Source: an uncultured Selenomonadaceae bacterium (GTDB taxonomy: Bacteria; Bacillota; Negativicutes; Selenomonadales; Selenomonadaceae). Taken from it: 13,926 nucleotides of DNA. The notes beneath the pieces are model-generated. The model ran no database searches. It saw only the letters and a program-made list of their open reading frames with translations, and had not been told where the DNA came from. A program made the position numbers and the translations under genes. This document shows positions 6,515-13,361 of the stretch, in pieces (position 1 is the stretch's first letter; the number at the start of each line of letters is the position of its first letter). Location: positions 1-13,926 of the forward strand of contig CAJOKY010000027.1 in assembly GCA_905235425.1 (NCBI GenBank), in the 5' to 3' direction.

Positions 6515-7681
6515 ATGGTAGACAGTATAATTGACCCTCAATTTTTTCTGTCGCATGTTAATGAGTATATGATATTCGGTATAATTGCTACCAATTATTA
6601 TATTTCTCATGTTGCTTGCTCAAGTTGGGGAGAAGCTCTGACAAAAATTGCGTCATGGAAAAAACAATATCTTGAGAAATTCAAAGATATTCCCGGCGAT
6701 TACCGTATTTTGGCTGAAAAATCACTCCCTACCGTCCGCCCTCCATCATTCCCATTACTCATATGTTCATTCGTTCCTATAATCCCTTATATATTTTCAA
6801 AATGCAAACTTATCACATATATTAGAATAAAATTCAAGTGTTATTACAAGAAAGATGGTGAGGGGTTTACGGAAACGATAGGAAGACCACTTGATATTTC
6901 TATGGATTTGCTTCCGAAAAGCATAAAAGAAAAAATCGACGTCCTAGACAGCAAATCAGATGATAAGATTAAAGTTGATATAACCGATGAAGTGGAATTG
7001 GAATTGGAACTGGAACAGGAATTGGCGTCCAAATCAAAAGATTGGAAGGACGTTTGGGAAGAATTTGCAGAAATTAGAACAGAAGCGCTTAAAGGGTTTA
7101 AAAATTCCAATGCCGACAAATATTATAGGTTTATTGCTGAGCGACAAGACTACTCCAAATTTATTGAAATAAGTTACAGATATTATCACGAGGGAAAAGG
7201 TAAGTGCTTAGATACAATGTTGATTAGCCAAGTTATTTTTGTGGATTCTCTGCCGAAAAGCATAAAAGAAAAAATCGATGCCCATAACAAAGACGACAAA
7301 TTAGTTGATATAACTGATGAAATGAACGAATGGTTTGCTCAATTCAAAGATTGGAGGGACGTTTGGCAGGACTTTGCAGAAGTCAGAAAAGATGCGCTTA
7401 AGAGATTTAAAAATTCCAATATTGACAAATATTATAGGTTTATTGCTGAGCGACAAGACTACTTCAAATCTATTAAAATAAGTTACAGATATTATCACGA
7501 AGGAAAAGGTAAGTGGTCATATACAATGTGGACCGACCTTAGCCAAATTATTTTTGTGGATTCTCTGCCGAAAAGCGTAAAAGAAAAAATTGATGCCCAA
7601 TCCGGCAAATCAGTTGATATAACCGATGAAATGAACTTGGAATTGGAACAGGCATTGACGACACAAAAAGATAAAAATTAA
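6515..7681 (+). CDS. Unrecognised protein built from three internal repeats
   Basis: This 388-residue protein has no family I recognise. AAAGGAG (6498-6504) lies 10 bases before the ATG. It consists of a repeated unit: a helical part (W..W..FAE.R..AL..FKNSN.DKYYRFIAER) followed by a strand-like part with YRYYHEGKGK and LPKSIKEKID. Copy 2 covers about 177-255 and copy 3 about 280-360, nearly identical to each other. Copy 1, about 38-141, is degenerate (FKDIPGDYRILAEK, CYYKKDGEG, LPKSIKEKID) and carries a hydrophobic stretch at 79-94 that might be membrane-embedded. Each copy is followed by an acidic linker with VDITDE. The N-terminus (1-32) is also hydrophobic and aromatic. Its codons (many ATA, AAT, TTG) are AT-richer than those of its neighbours, suggesting recent acquisition or fast evolution. 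It has its own promoter candidate and terminator, so it is probably monocistronic. Confidence 0.8.
   Translation: MVDSIIDPQFFLSHVNEYMIFGIIATNYYISHVACSSWGEALTKIASWKKQYLEKFKDIPGDYRILAEKSLPTVRPPSFPLLICSFVPIIPYIFSKCKLITYIRIKFKCYYKKDGEGFTETIGRPLDISMDLLPKSIKEKIDVLDSKSDDKIKVDITDEVELELELEQELASKSKDWKDVWEEFAEIRTEALKGFKNSNADKYYRFIAERQDYSKFIEISYRYYHEGKGKCLDTMLISQVIFVDSLPKSIKEKIDAHNKDDKLVDITDEMNEWFAQFKDWRDVWQDFAEVRKDALKRFKNSNIDKYYRFIAERQDYFKSIKISYRYYHEGKGKWSYTMWTDLSQIIFVDSLPKSVKEKIDAQSGKSVDITDEMNLELEQALTTQKDKN
6911..7678 (+). repeat. Tandem coding repeats inside the unknown gene
   Basis: Units begin at the LPKS(I/V)KEKID codons at 6911, 7250 and 7565, giving periods of 339 and 315 bases, all in frame (residues 133, 246, 351). 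The third is partial. The stretch around 7100-7205 is almost base-for-base the same as 7405-7515, including synonymous positions, pointing to a recent duplication or gene conversion. Confidence 0.85.
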
Positions 7682-7707
7682 AACTAAAAATCATTGTAAG
7701 AATTAAT

Positions 7708-7765
7708 AACCGCTATCAGCTAATAGCTAATTGCTACCAGCTAAAAGTTGACGCGGTTTTTTTTT
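7708..7765 (+). terminator. Rho-independent terminator with heptamer units in its loop
   Basis: AACCGC (7708-7713) pairs with GCGGTT (7753-7758). The interior can pair further, for example TAGC (7724-7727) with GCTA (7733-7736). Nine T follow (7757-7765). It ends the transcript of the repeat-protein gene. The 3' arm also carries the -35 of the argG promoter. Confidence 0.7.
7714..7750 (-). repeat. Heptamer array C, inside the terminator before argG
   Basis: Five 7-base units run in phase: TATCAGC, TAATAGC, TAATTGC, TACCAGC, TAAAAGT. They are the reverse complement of the TTAGCTA/TTAGCTG family of array B. GCTACCAGCTAA (7733-7744) is the exact complement of TTAGCTGGTAGC (5182-5193). The array therefore lies in the opposite orientation to array B and forms the loop of a terminator. 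Confidence 0.75.
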
Positions 7766-7775
7766 GTGCTAAAAT
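7748..7775 (+). promoter_or_regulatory. argG promoter overlapping the upstream terminator
   Basis: TTGACG (7748-7753), a 16-base spacer, then TAAAAT (7770-7775), with the extended -10 TG at 7767-7768. The -35 lies in the 3' part of the terminator hairpin and the spacer contains its T-run. The predicted start is near 7782, leaving a leader of about 37 bases. No attenuator or T-box leader fits in that space. Confidence 0.6.
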
Positions 7776-7818
7776 CTATGCGTTTAAAAATTCTTGTAAT
7801 ATTGGAGGAAATATTTTA

Positions 7819-9033
7819 ATGGCGAAAGAAAAAATTTCAAAAGTCGTTTTGGCATACTCCGGCGGTCTCGATACGTCGGTAATAATTCCTTGGCTCAAAG
7901 AAAATTACGGCTGCGAAGTCATAGCGGTTTGTGCTGACGTCGGTCAAGGTGACGAGCTTAACGTTGTACGCGAAAAGGCATTGAAGTCCGGCGCGTCAAA
8001 AGTTTTCATTGAAGACCTTACCAAAGATTTTATCGAAAATTATATCTTCCCGACACTTAAAGCCAATGCAGTTTACGAAGAAAAATATTTACTCGGTACG
8101 TCCTTTGCGCGTCCCATTATCGCTAAAAAGCTTGTCGAAATTGCAATAGCCGAAGGTGCAGAGGCGGTTGCTCATGGCGCGACGGGTAAAGGCAATGATC
8201 AAGTACGCTTTGAACTCACGGTGAAAGCGCTTGCGCCGGAATTAAAAATCATTGCCCCGTGGCGTGAATGGGAGCTTGATTCGCGTGAATCCGAAATTGA
8301 ATACGCGAAGGCGCATAACATACCCATTGCAACCGAAAATAAAAAGTACAGCATGGACAGAAACATTTGGCACCTTTCGCATGAAGGTTCAGACCTTGAA
8401 GACCCTGCCAATGCGCCGAATAATTCCATGTTCCTCATTTCAAAAGCGCCGGAAGACGCGCCCGATCAGCCGGAAATTATTTCAATCGATTTTGAACAGG
8501 GCATTCCCGTTGCAATTAACGGCGTCAAGAAAAATTCAGTCGAACTTGTCACCGAGCTTAATGAAATTGGCGCGCGTAACGGCATCGGCATTGTCGATAT
8601 CTGCGAAAACCGCCTTGTCGGCATGAAGAGTCGCGGCGTTTATGAAAATCCCGCAGGTTCAATTCTCTACTACGCGCACCGTGAATTGGAATATCTCTGC
8701 CTTGACCGTGCAACTTTCCATTTCAAGCAGCACGTAGCGGTTAAGTACGGCGAATTGGTTTACGACGGAATGTGGTTCTGTCCTCTGCGCGAGGCGCTTG
8801 CCGCGTTTGTTGACGAGACGCAGAAAACCGTTACCGGCACTGTCAAGCTGAAACTTTACAAAGGCAATATCATTTCTGCCGGTTCACAATCGCCCAATTC
8901 GCTTTACAGCAAGGAATTTGTCACGTTTGAACATGATGACGTTTACAATCAGGCGGATGCTACGGGCTTTATAAATCTTTTCGGTCTGCCGCTTAAAGTT
9001 CGCGCATTGGTGAAAGGAGGGAAGAGGGATTAG
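7819..9033 (+). CDS. argG: Argininosuccinate synthase ArgG
   Basis: This cytosolic enzyme joins citrulline and aspartate with ATP to give argininosuccinate, the penultimate step of arginine synthesis. The 404 residues are of normal length. The N-type ATP pyrophosphatase loop AYSGGLDTS is at 12-20. The family motifs GKGNDQVRFE and NIWHLSHEGSDLEDP are present. GGAGGAA (7804-7810) lies 8 bases before the ATG. The last residues (VKGGKRD) are unusual at the DNA level: an AAAGGAGG ribosome-site sequence lies at 9013-9020, and the final AGG GAT TAG belongs to the first units of heptamer array D, so the stop codon is supplied by the repeat. argH follows 61 bases later on the same strand, probably in the same transcript. 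Confidence 0.97.
   Translation: MAKEKISKVVLAYSGGLDTSVIIPWLKENYGCEVIAVCADVGQGDELNVVREKALKSGASKVFIEDLTKDFIENYIFPTLKANAVYEEKYLLGTSFARPIIAKKLVEIAIAEGAEAVAHGATGKGNDQVRFELTVKALAPELKIIAPWREWELDSRESEIEYAKAHNIPIATENKKYSMDRNIWHLSHEGSDLEDPANAPNNSMFLISKAPEDAPDQPEIISIDFEQGIPVAINGVKKNSVELVTELNEIGARNGIGIVDICENRLVGMKSRGVYENPAGSILYYAHRELEYLCLDRATFHFKQHVAVKYGELVYDGMWFCPLREALAAFVDETQKTVTGTVKLKLYKGNIISAGSQSPNSLYSKEFVTFEHDDVYNQADATGFINLFGLPLKVRALVKGGKRD
9013..9020 (+). promoter_or_regulatory. Strong but displaced ribosome-site sequence upstream of argH
   Basis: AAAGGAGG lies in the last codons of argG, 74 bases before the argH ATG, too far to serve it directly. No other ribosome site is closer to argH. Taking out the intervening array (9025 to about 9090) would place it 8 bases from the ATG. 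By inference it is the original argH site, separated from its gene by array D. Confidence 0.45.
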
Positions 9034-9092
9034 GAATTAGGGATTAGGGATTAGAATTTCTGTTCCCTTCTACCTGTTCCCTGTTCCCTAAC
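9025..9092 (+). repeat. Heptamer array D, argG-argH junction
   Basis: Nine units and a partial tenth run in strict phase: AGGGATT, AGGAATT, AGGGATT, AGGGATT, AGAATTT, CTGTTCC, CTTCTAC, CTGTTCC, CTGTTCC, CTAAC. The array starts inside the argG coding sequence, contains its stop codon, and ends just before the argH ATG (9095). TTAGGGA (9037-9043 or 9044-9050) pairs with TCCCTAA (9085-9091), so the 5' and 3' halves can form a hairpin ending 3 bases from the start codon. The CTGTTCC units also occur in array A. Confidence 0.87.
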
Positions 9093-9094
9093 AA

Positions 9095-10519
9095 ATGAGT
9101 CAAAATTTTAATGCCGATTCTGCCGAAAAAACGTCACGCTTGTGGGGAGGGCGTTTTGAAAAGTCTACAGACGAAATGATTAACGATTTTCAAGCGTCGA
9201 TAAACTTTGACAAGCGCCTTTACCGTGAAGATATCGCGGGATCAATCGCCCATGCTAAAATGCTTGCCAAGTGCAAAATTATTTCAGATGCCGACGCGCA
9301 GAAGATAATTGACGGCTTGAAAAAGATTTTGGCGCAGATTGAAGACGGCAAATTTAATTTCAGCGTCGAGCTTGAAGATATTCACATGAATGTTGAAAAG
9401 GCGTTGACTGATTTAATAGGCGAGGCGGGAGGACGTTTGCATACTGCGCGGAGTCGAAACGATCAAGTTGCGTTGGATATGCACTTGTACATGCGCCGTA
9501 CCGTGCAGGAAGTACAAGATTTAATTTTGGAGTTGCAGAAAAGTCTTGTTGACGCGGCAGAAAAAAATTTAAGCGTCATCATGCCCGGATATACGCACCT
9601 GCAACGCGCACAGCCGATTTTATTTTCTCACCACCTTATGGCATATTTCCAAATGCTTAAACGCGATTATGACAGGTTCAGCGGCGTTTATGAGCGTGCT
9701 GACATAATGCCTTTAGGCGCGGGTGCGTTGGCAGGTACCACTTTTCCGATTGACCGCGAATTTGTCAAGACCGAGTTAAATTTTTCAGAAGTTTACATGA
9801 ACAGTTTGGACGCGGTAAGTGACCGGGATTATATTTTGGAATTTTTATCGGCGGCGTCAATCTTGATGATTCACCTTTCGCGTTTGAGTGAGGAAACAAT
9901 TTTATGGTGCAGTCGCGAATTTAACTTTGTCGAATTGGACGACGCGCATTGTACCGGCTCTTCCATGATGCCGCAGAAAAAAAATCCCGACGTGCCGGAA
10001 TTGGTACGCGGGAAGGCGGGACGTGTTATCGGTCACCTTAATGCAATGTTGGTAACGGTTAAATCTCTGCCGCTTGCCTACAATAAGGACTTGCAGGAAG
10101 ATAAAGAGGGGCTTTTTGACGCGATTGACACGATTAAATTTTGCTTGAAGGTTTACGCGCAGATTATCGCCGGCATGAAGGTTAAGGCGGAAAATATGCG
10201 TCGCGCGGTTGAGGAAGATTTCAGCAACGCTACGGATTTGGCGGATTATCTTGTCAAAAAAAATATGCCGTTCCGGCAAGCGCATGAAGTGGCAGGTAAG
10301 CTTGTGCATTATTGCATTGAGCGCGGCGTTTATCTGAAAGATTTGTCGCTTGACGAGTTCAAAACTTTTTCCGACAAATTCGACGCTGATATTTACGACG
10401 CGATTAAGGCGGAGACTTGCGTAAATTCGCGTAATTCATTGGGCGGAACTTCCACCGCGCAGGTTACAAAACAGATTGAAATTGCGAAAAAATATTTTGC
10501 AGATATTGTAACGGCTTAA
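9095..10519 (+). CDS. argH: Argininosuccinate lyase ArgH
   Basis: This cytosolic lyase splits argininosuccinate into arginine and fumarate, the last step of arginine synthesis. The 474 residues belong to the fumarase/aspartase superfamily. The signature GSSMMPQKKNPD lies at 288-299 with the catalytic serine in its flexible loop. HTARSRNDQVALD and GYTHLQRAQP carry other active-site residues. The usual family start, LWGGRF, is here at 17-22, so the protein has about 15 extra N-terminal residues (MSQNFNADSAEKTSR). A TTG at 9143 would remove them but has no ribosome site either. The ATG at 9095 directly follows heptamer array D and has no ribosome site at normal distance. A strong terminator follows. 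Confidence 0.96.
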   Translation: MSQNFNADSAEKTSRLWGGRFEKSTDEMINDFQASINFDKRLYREDIAGSIAHAKMLAKCKIISDADAQKIIDGLKKILAQIEDGKFNFSVELEDIHMNVEKALTDLIGEAGGRLHTARSRNDQVALDMHLYMRRTVQEVQDLILELQKSLVDAAEKNLSVIMPGYTHLQRAQPILFSHHLMAYFQMLKRDYDRFSGVYERADIMPLGAGALAGTTFPIDREFVKTELNFSEVYMNSLDAVSDRDYILEFLSAASILMIHLSRLSEETILWCSREFNFVELDDAHCTGSSMMPQKKNPDVPELVRGKAGRVIGHLNAMLVTVKSLPLAYNKDLQEDKEGLFDAIDTIKFCLKVYAQIIAGMKVKAENMRRAVEEDFSNATDLADYLVKKNMPFRQAHEVAGKLVHYCIERGVYLKDLSLDEFKTFSDKFDADIYDAIKAETCVNSRNSLGGTSTAQVTKQIEIAKKYFADIVTA

Positions 10520-10529
10520 AAATTTTTAG

Positions 10530-10562
10530 GCGTCTGTGTTCAAATAACGCGGACGCTTTTTT
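10530..10562 (+). terminator. Rho-independent terminator after argH
   Basis: GCGTCTGTGTT (10530-10540) and AACGCGGACGC (10546-10556) form an 11-bp stem with two G-T wobbles and loop CAAAT. It is followed by six T (10557-10562). It lies between two convergent genes; the A/T-run on the other side (10519-10527) may let it also end the - strand transcript. Confidence 0.85.
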
Positions 10563-10567
10563 GTTGC

Positions 10568-12106
10568 CTAAATTATCTGCAACGCCTTGATTATCGGCAG
10601 GCGATTATCTATAAAATTTTGTGCGAAATTTTTAAACTCGGCGATATTTTCTTCCGCGCCGTTAAGACTTTTACCGGCTTTAACCAGCGTCAAACCTCTT
10701 GCAGAGAAAATTTTCCATGCGTAATTTGCAAGTTCGTCAACGCCGGTGATACCTTCATATTCAGCTGACAGAAAAATTTTTTCAAATTTCGTCAATGAAA
10801 AACCGCCGCCGGTAACGGGGCTTGCCAAAAATTGTATGTCGTCCGAATTTTTTGCGCGATTGCAAATGTACTTGTTGAGATTGACGCATTGAGTCTTTAC
10901 GCGTTGAACTGCCGTTTCCGATTGACACGGCATAATATTCCCGTTTTGCGTTAAAAGTACTATTGCCTGCAAAATGGTAGCCGTCGATATATCAGTATTC
11001 TTTTCAAGAAACGATTTAAAATTTTTCGGCGCAAAATTTTCAGATGCCAAATGCTCATGAACCTTTTCAGCAACATTTTCAGCGAAATTCACGTTGCCGC
11101 CGGGTACAGCCACAATTTTCGGAAATTTATTTTGTGACATCAAGACGTAATTCATATTCATCAGACGTTCGACGCGTTCAAATTCAGCAATTCTGCGCGC
11201 GCCGCGAACATAAATATCTTTGCGAAATTGGCGGCTACGAAAATAATCTTTGACTTGCTCGCGCATAATCGAATTTTCAATGCCGTTGATAAATTCCAAA
11301 TTTGCCTGCGAAAAATTGTACATTTCCAAAGACTCAATTATTTCAGACGTGCAGGCGAAATCTAATTTGGCGTCTTGAAGAATTTCTGCAACTTCTGAAA
11401 AGTACATGCAAATCCAATCGCGATTAAAATATTCATGCGCCAAATAGTCATGACTCAGCTTTTTGGCACGATCGAAAATAGCTTTAACGTCGGGAACTCG
11501 TTGGAAGTATGCAGGATTTTTATTAAAAAGCTCTTCGGTAAATTTCAGCGCCTCTTCAACGCGGTTAAAAGTTTTACTGCTTTTATGTGCGTACTTGTCA
11601 TGCAAAATGAAAAGTTCGCGCAGAGGTGCGCCGGGCGACCATCCGGGATAACAATTATAGCTGTTGTAGAAAACGCCGCCGGGCTTTAAAAATTTCCGTG
11701 CAAATTCCACAATATGCGCCTGATTTTCTTCACTTATCCACGTCCAAATGCCGTGCAAGCTGATTGAATCGAATTGCGGCAAATCGTCACGGTGCAACAT
11801 CTCTTCAAAACTGTCATCAAAAAATTTGGCATCGCATTTTGACGCTTGACAAAGTTCATTGGCATGAGCCGCATGAGAGGGATTAAAATCAGTACCGAAA
11901 TATTTTCCGAGCGTTGCGGCGGCGTGAATGTTTATTGAAACGCCTTGACCGTAGCCCAATTCGCAATGCGCACTGTTTTCATCGGCAACGGGCGGTACGA
12001 ATCCGTTTGCTAAAAGACAAAAATTTTACCACGCCGGACTGATATCCTTGTAGTATCCATAAGTGTAGGTTGATTCTGTAAAATATCCGTCGTTCCAACT
12101 GTTCAA
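10568..12106 (-). pseudogene. SAM methyltransferase with methyltransferase regulatory domain, broken by an in-frame TAA
   Basis: The frame runs from a TTG at 12104-12106, with AAAGGAG 8 bases upstream, for 512 codons. Codon 27 (12026-12028) is TAA. Both sides of it look like one protein: MNSWNDGYFTESTYTYGYY at the start, then after the stop NFCLLANGFVPP, CELGYGQGVSINIHAAA (SAM-binding glycine loop near 49-55) and YFGTDFNP. This is the usual opening of class I methyltransferases that carry a 'methyltransferase regulatory domain' (about 210-300), with a further C-terminal domain. A single CAA-to-TAA change would explain the stop. Downstream the frame is clean to 10568, so the damage is recent, is read through, or is a sequence error. 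A product restarting at the TTG of 11957-11959 would lack the first 49 residues. It lies downstream of the flagellin gene, so flagellin or its glycan is a possible substrate (inference). Confidence 0.8.
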
Positions 12107-12125
12107 TTAAAAATCTCCTTTCAGC

Positions 12126-12152
12126 AAAAAAAGCACGTCGCTAAGGACGCGC
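12126..12152 (-). terminator. Rho-independent terminator after the flagellin gene
   Basis: On the - strand, GCGCGTC (12152-12146) pairs with GACGTGC (12139-12133) over the loop CTTAGC, with one G-T wobble, and is followed by seven T (12132-12126). It lies 61 bases after the flagellin stop. The ribosome site of the methyltransferase gene begins only a few bases beyond, leaving no room for a promoter in between. Confidence 0.85.
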
Positions 12153-12212
12153 CGAAATTTATTTAAAGCTACAAAATAATTTTATTGAAGTCCACAAAAA
12201 TTTCTTAAAAAA

Positions 12213-13187
12213 TTATTGCCTCATAAGATCAATGAAAGAAGCCATAGTGGTATTAGCCTGCGCCATCATAGCTTGAGTGGCCTGCATAAGTACGTTGTGC
12301 TTGACGAAGTTTGTCATTTCTTTAGCCATATCGGCATCTTGAATTGTACTTAACGCCGCCGTTGTATCGTCGGTGACTTCTTGCAAATTGCTCATGGTAG
12401 AATCCAAACGCTCTTGTACGGTAGCAATTTCTACCTGCTGAAAAAGTGCGCGCGACATGGATTTATCAAGGTCTTTGTAGGTTTTCATTGCATTTTCTGA
12501 AGTCGACACATCAATAGTAACGTCTTTTAAGATATAATCTTTAGTCATGTTGCCGAGATGTACCAAAATGCCGTCGCCTTTATCGGGACCTACTTGGAAG
12601 TACATGGCTTGATTGTCTTCCCAGTCAAAGGAGTTGAAATTTAAAACGCCTTCTGTAGTATCGGTCATTATTTCACCGTAGTCGTCCAATACTGGCTCCT
12701 CGTTTTCGTCAAGTATTTCATACACGTCAACATCTTGCAAGGTTTCATTGATTTTTCCGAAACTTCCGTTAAGCAAGTATCTGCCGTTTTGTGATACGAG
12801 CGAAGACGCATCAATTTGACTGCTAAGTTGCTGAATTTCGTACTGCAGAGCCTTACGTTCATCAGCAGTCAGTGTGTCATCTGCGCCTTGAAGAGCCTTT
12901 GCCTTCATTTGCTGTAAAACATCGACAATCGACGTAACCGCCGCTTCTGCTACGCCTAAAAGTGAATTTGCATTTTGCGTGTTTTGCTGACTTTGATCAA
13001 GACCGCGAATTTGAGACAGCATTTTTTCACTGATAGCTTTTCCGGCGGCATCGTCGCCGCTGTGATTAATTCTAAGACCCGACGAAACTTTCTCCATGCT
13101 TTTGCTCATTTCGGTCGAGTGGTTATTCATTATAGTGGTTAAGCCGTCCGCGCCTCTAAGCAAGTATCCGCTCATTCTGATTGCCAT
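12213..13187 (-). CDS. Flagellin (divergent, short central domain)
   Basis: This is the structural protein of the flagellar filament, exported by the flagellar type III apparatus. The 324 residues have conserved ends. The N-terminal D0/D1 helices include KVSSGLRINHSGDDAAGKAI (33-52) and SQIRGLDQSQQNTQNANSLL (58-77). The C-terminal helix has IQDADMAKEMTNFVKHNVLM (282-301) and QATQAMMAQAN. The extreme N-terminus (MAIRMSGYLLRGADGLTTIM) and the end (ASFIDLMRQ) differ from the usual forms. The middle (about 145-230) is short and very acidic, with ENEEP and DDYGE, and is the surface-exposed part. AAGGAGGG (13202-13195) lies 7 bases before the ATG. A sigma-28-like promoter precedes it and a strong terminator follows. 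FlgL is less likely because the D1 motifs fit flagellin better. I give no symbol because several paralogues may exist. Confidence 0.92.
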   Translation of the reverse strand: MAIRMSGYLLRGADGLTTIMNNHSTEMSKSMEKVSSGLRINHSGDDAAGKAISEKMLSQIRGLDQSQQNTQNANSLLGVAEAAVTSIVDVLQQMKAKALQGADDTLTADERKALQYEIQQLSSQIDASSLVSQNGRYLLNGSFGKINETLQDVDVYEILDENEEPVLDDYGEIMTDTTEGVLNFNSFDWEDNQAMYFQVGPDKGDGILVHLGNMTKDYILKDVTIDVSTSENAMKTYKDLDKSMSRALFQQVEIATVQERLDSTMSNLQEVTDDTTAALSTIQDADMAKEMTNFVKHNVLMQATQAMMAQANTTMASFIDLMRQ

Positions 13188-13361
13188 TGTAATTCCCTCC
13201 TTGAAATTATAGCAAAAAAATTTATCCTTAAATTTATCTTTTTTAAGTGTATCGTCAGCTTTTCAAAAAAAATTTATAATTTTTCGGCTGTATAACCATT
13301 TGAATTTTAAATCATAATTTCTGAAAAATCAACAAAATTTTTATGCGTCCGACAAAATTTT
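13188..13361. other. Flagellin-recX intergenic region
   Basis: This AT-rich gap holds the flagellin promoter near 13249-13276. Directly after the recX stop are two direct copies of AAAAATTTTGT on the - strand (+ strand ACAAAATTTTT at 13333-13343 and 13352-13362), 19 bases apart. No convincing GC-rich terminator hairpin for recX is seen, so recX transcripts could run toward the flagellin gene. Confidence 0.45.
13249..13276 (-). promoter_or_regulatory. Sigma-28 (flagellar) promoter candidate for flagellin
   Basis: On the - strand TAAA (13276-13273) is followed by 16 bases and then GACGATAC (13256-13249), which matches six of eight positions of the sigma-28 -10 GCCGATAA. A spacer of 14-16 bases is usual for this sigma factor. 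The predicted start leaves a leader of about 55 bases before the flagellin ATG. Position and gene type agree. Confidence 0.6.

Noticed and set aside
6515..7681. Repeat-protein gene as part of a toxin, phage-defence or secretion system
   Set aside because: No partner gene, catalytic motif or mobile-element marker is adjacent; neighbours are housekeeping genes.
7776..7818. Arginine-responsive leader or riboswitch before argG
   Set aside because: The leader after the predicted start is only about 37 bases and contains no stem structure beyond the ribosome site.
3099..9092. Heptamer arrays as CRISPR or insertion-sequence ends
   Set aside because: Units are 7 bases with no spacers, no cas genes or transposase are nearby, and no target-site duplications are seen.
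10568..12106. Stop-codon reassignment or programmed read-through in the methyltransferase
   Set aside because: TAA ends several genes in this window as a normal stop, and no read-through signal is visible after 12026; a point mutation or sequence error is simpler.
13206..13211. TATAAT on the - strand just before the flagellin gene
   Set aside because: It lies next to the ribosome site, has no -35, and would leave almost no leader; the sigma-28-like site upstream fits better.
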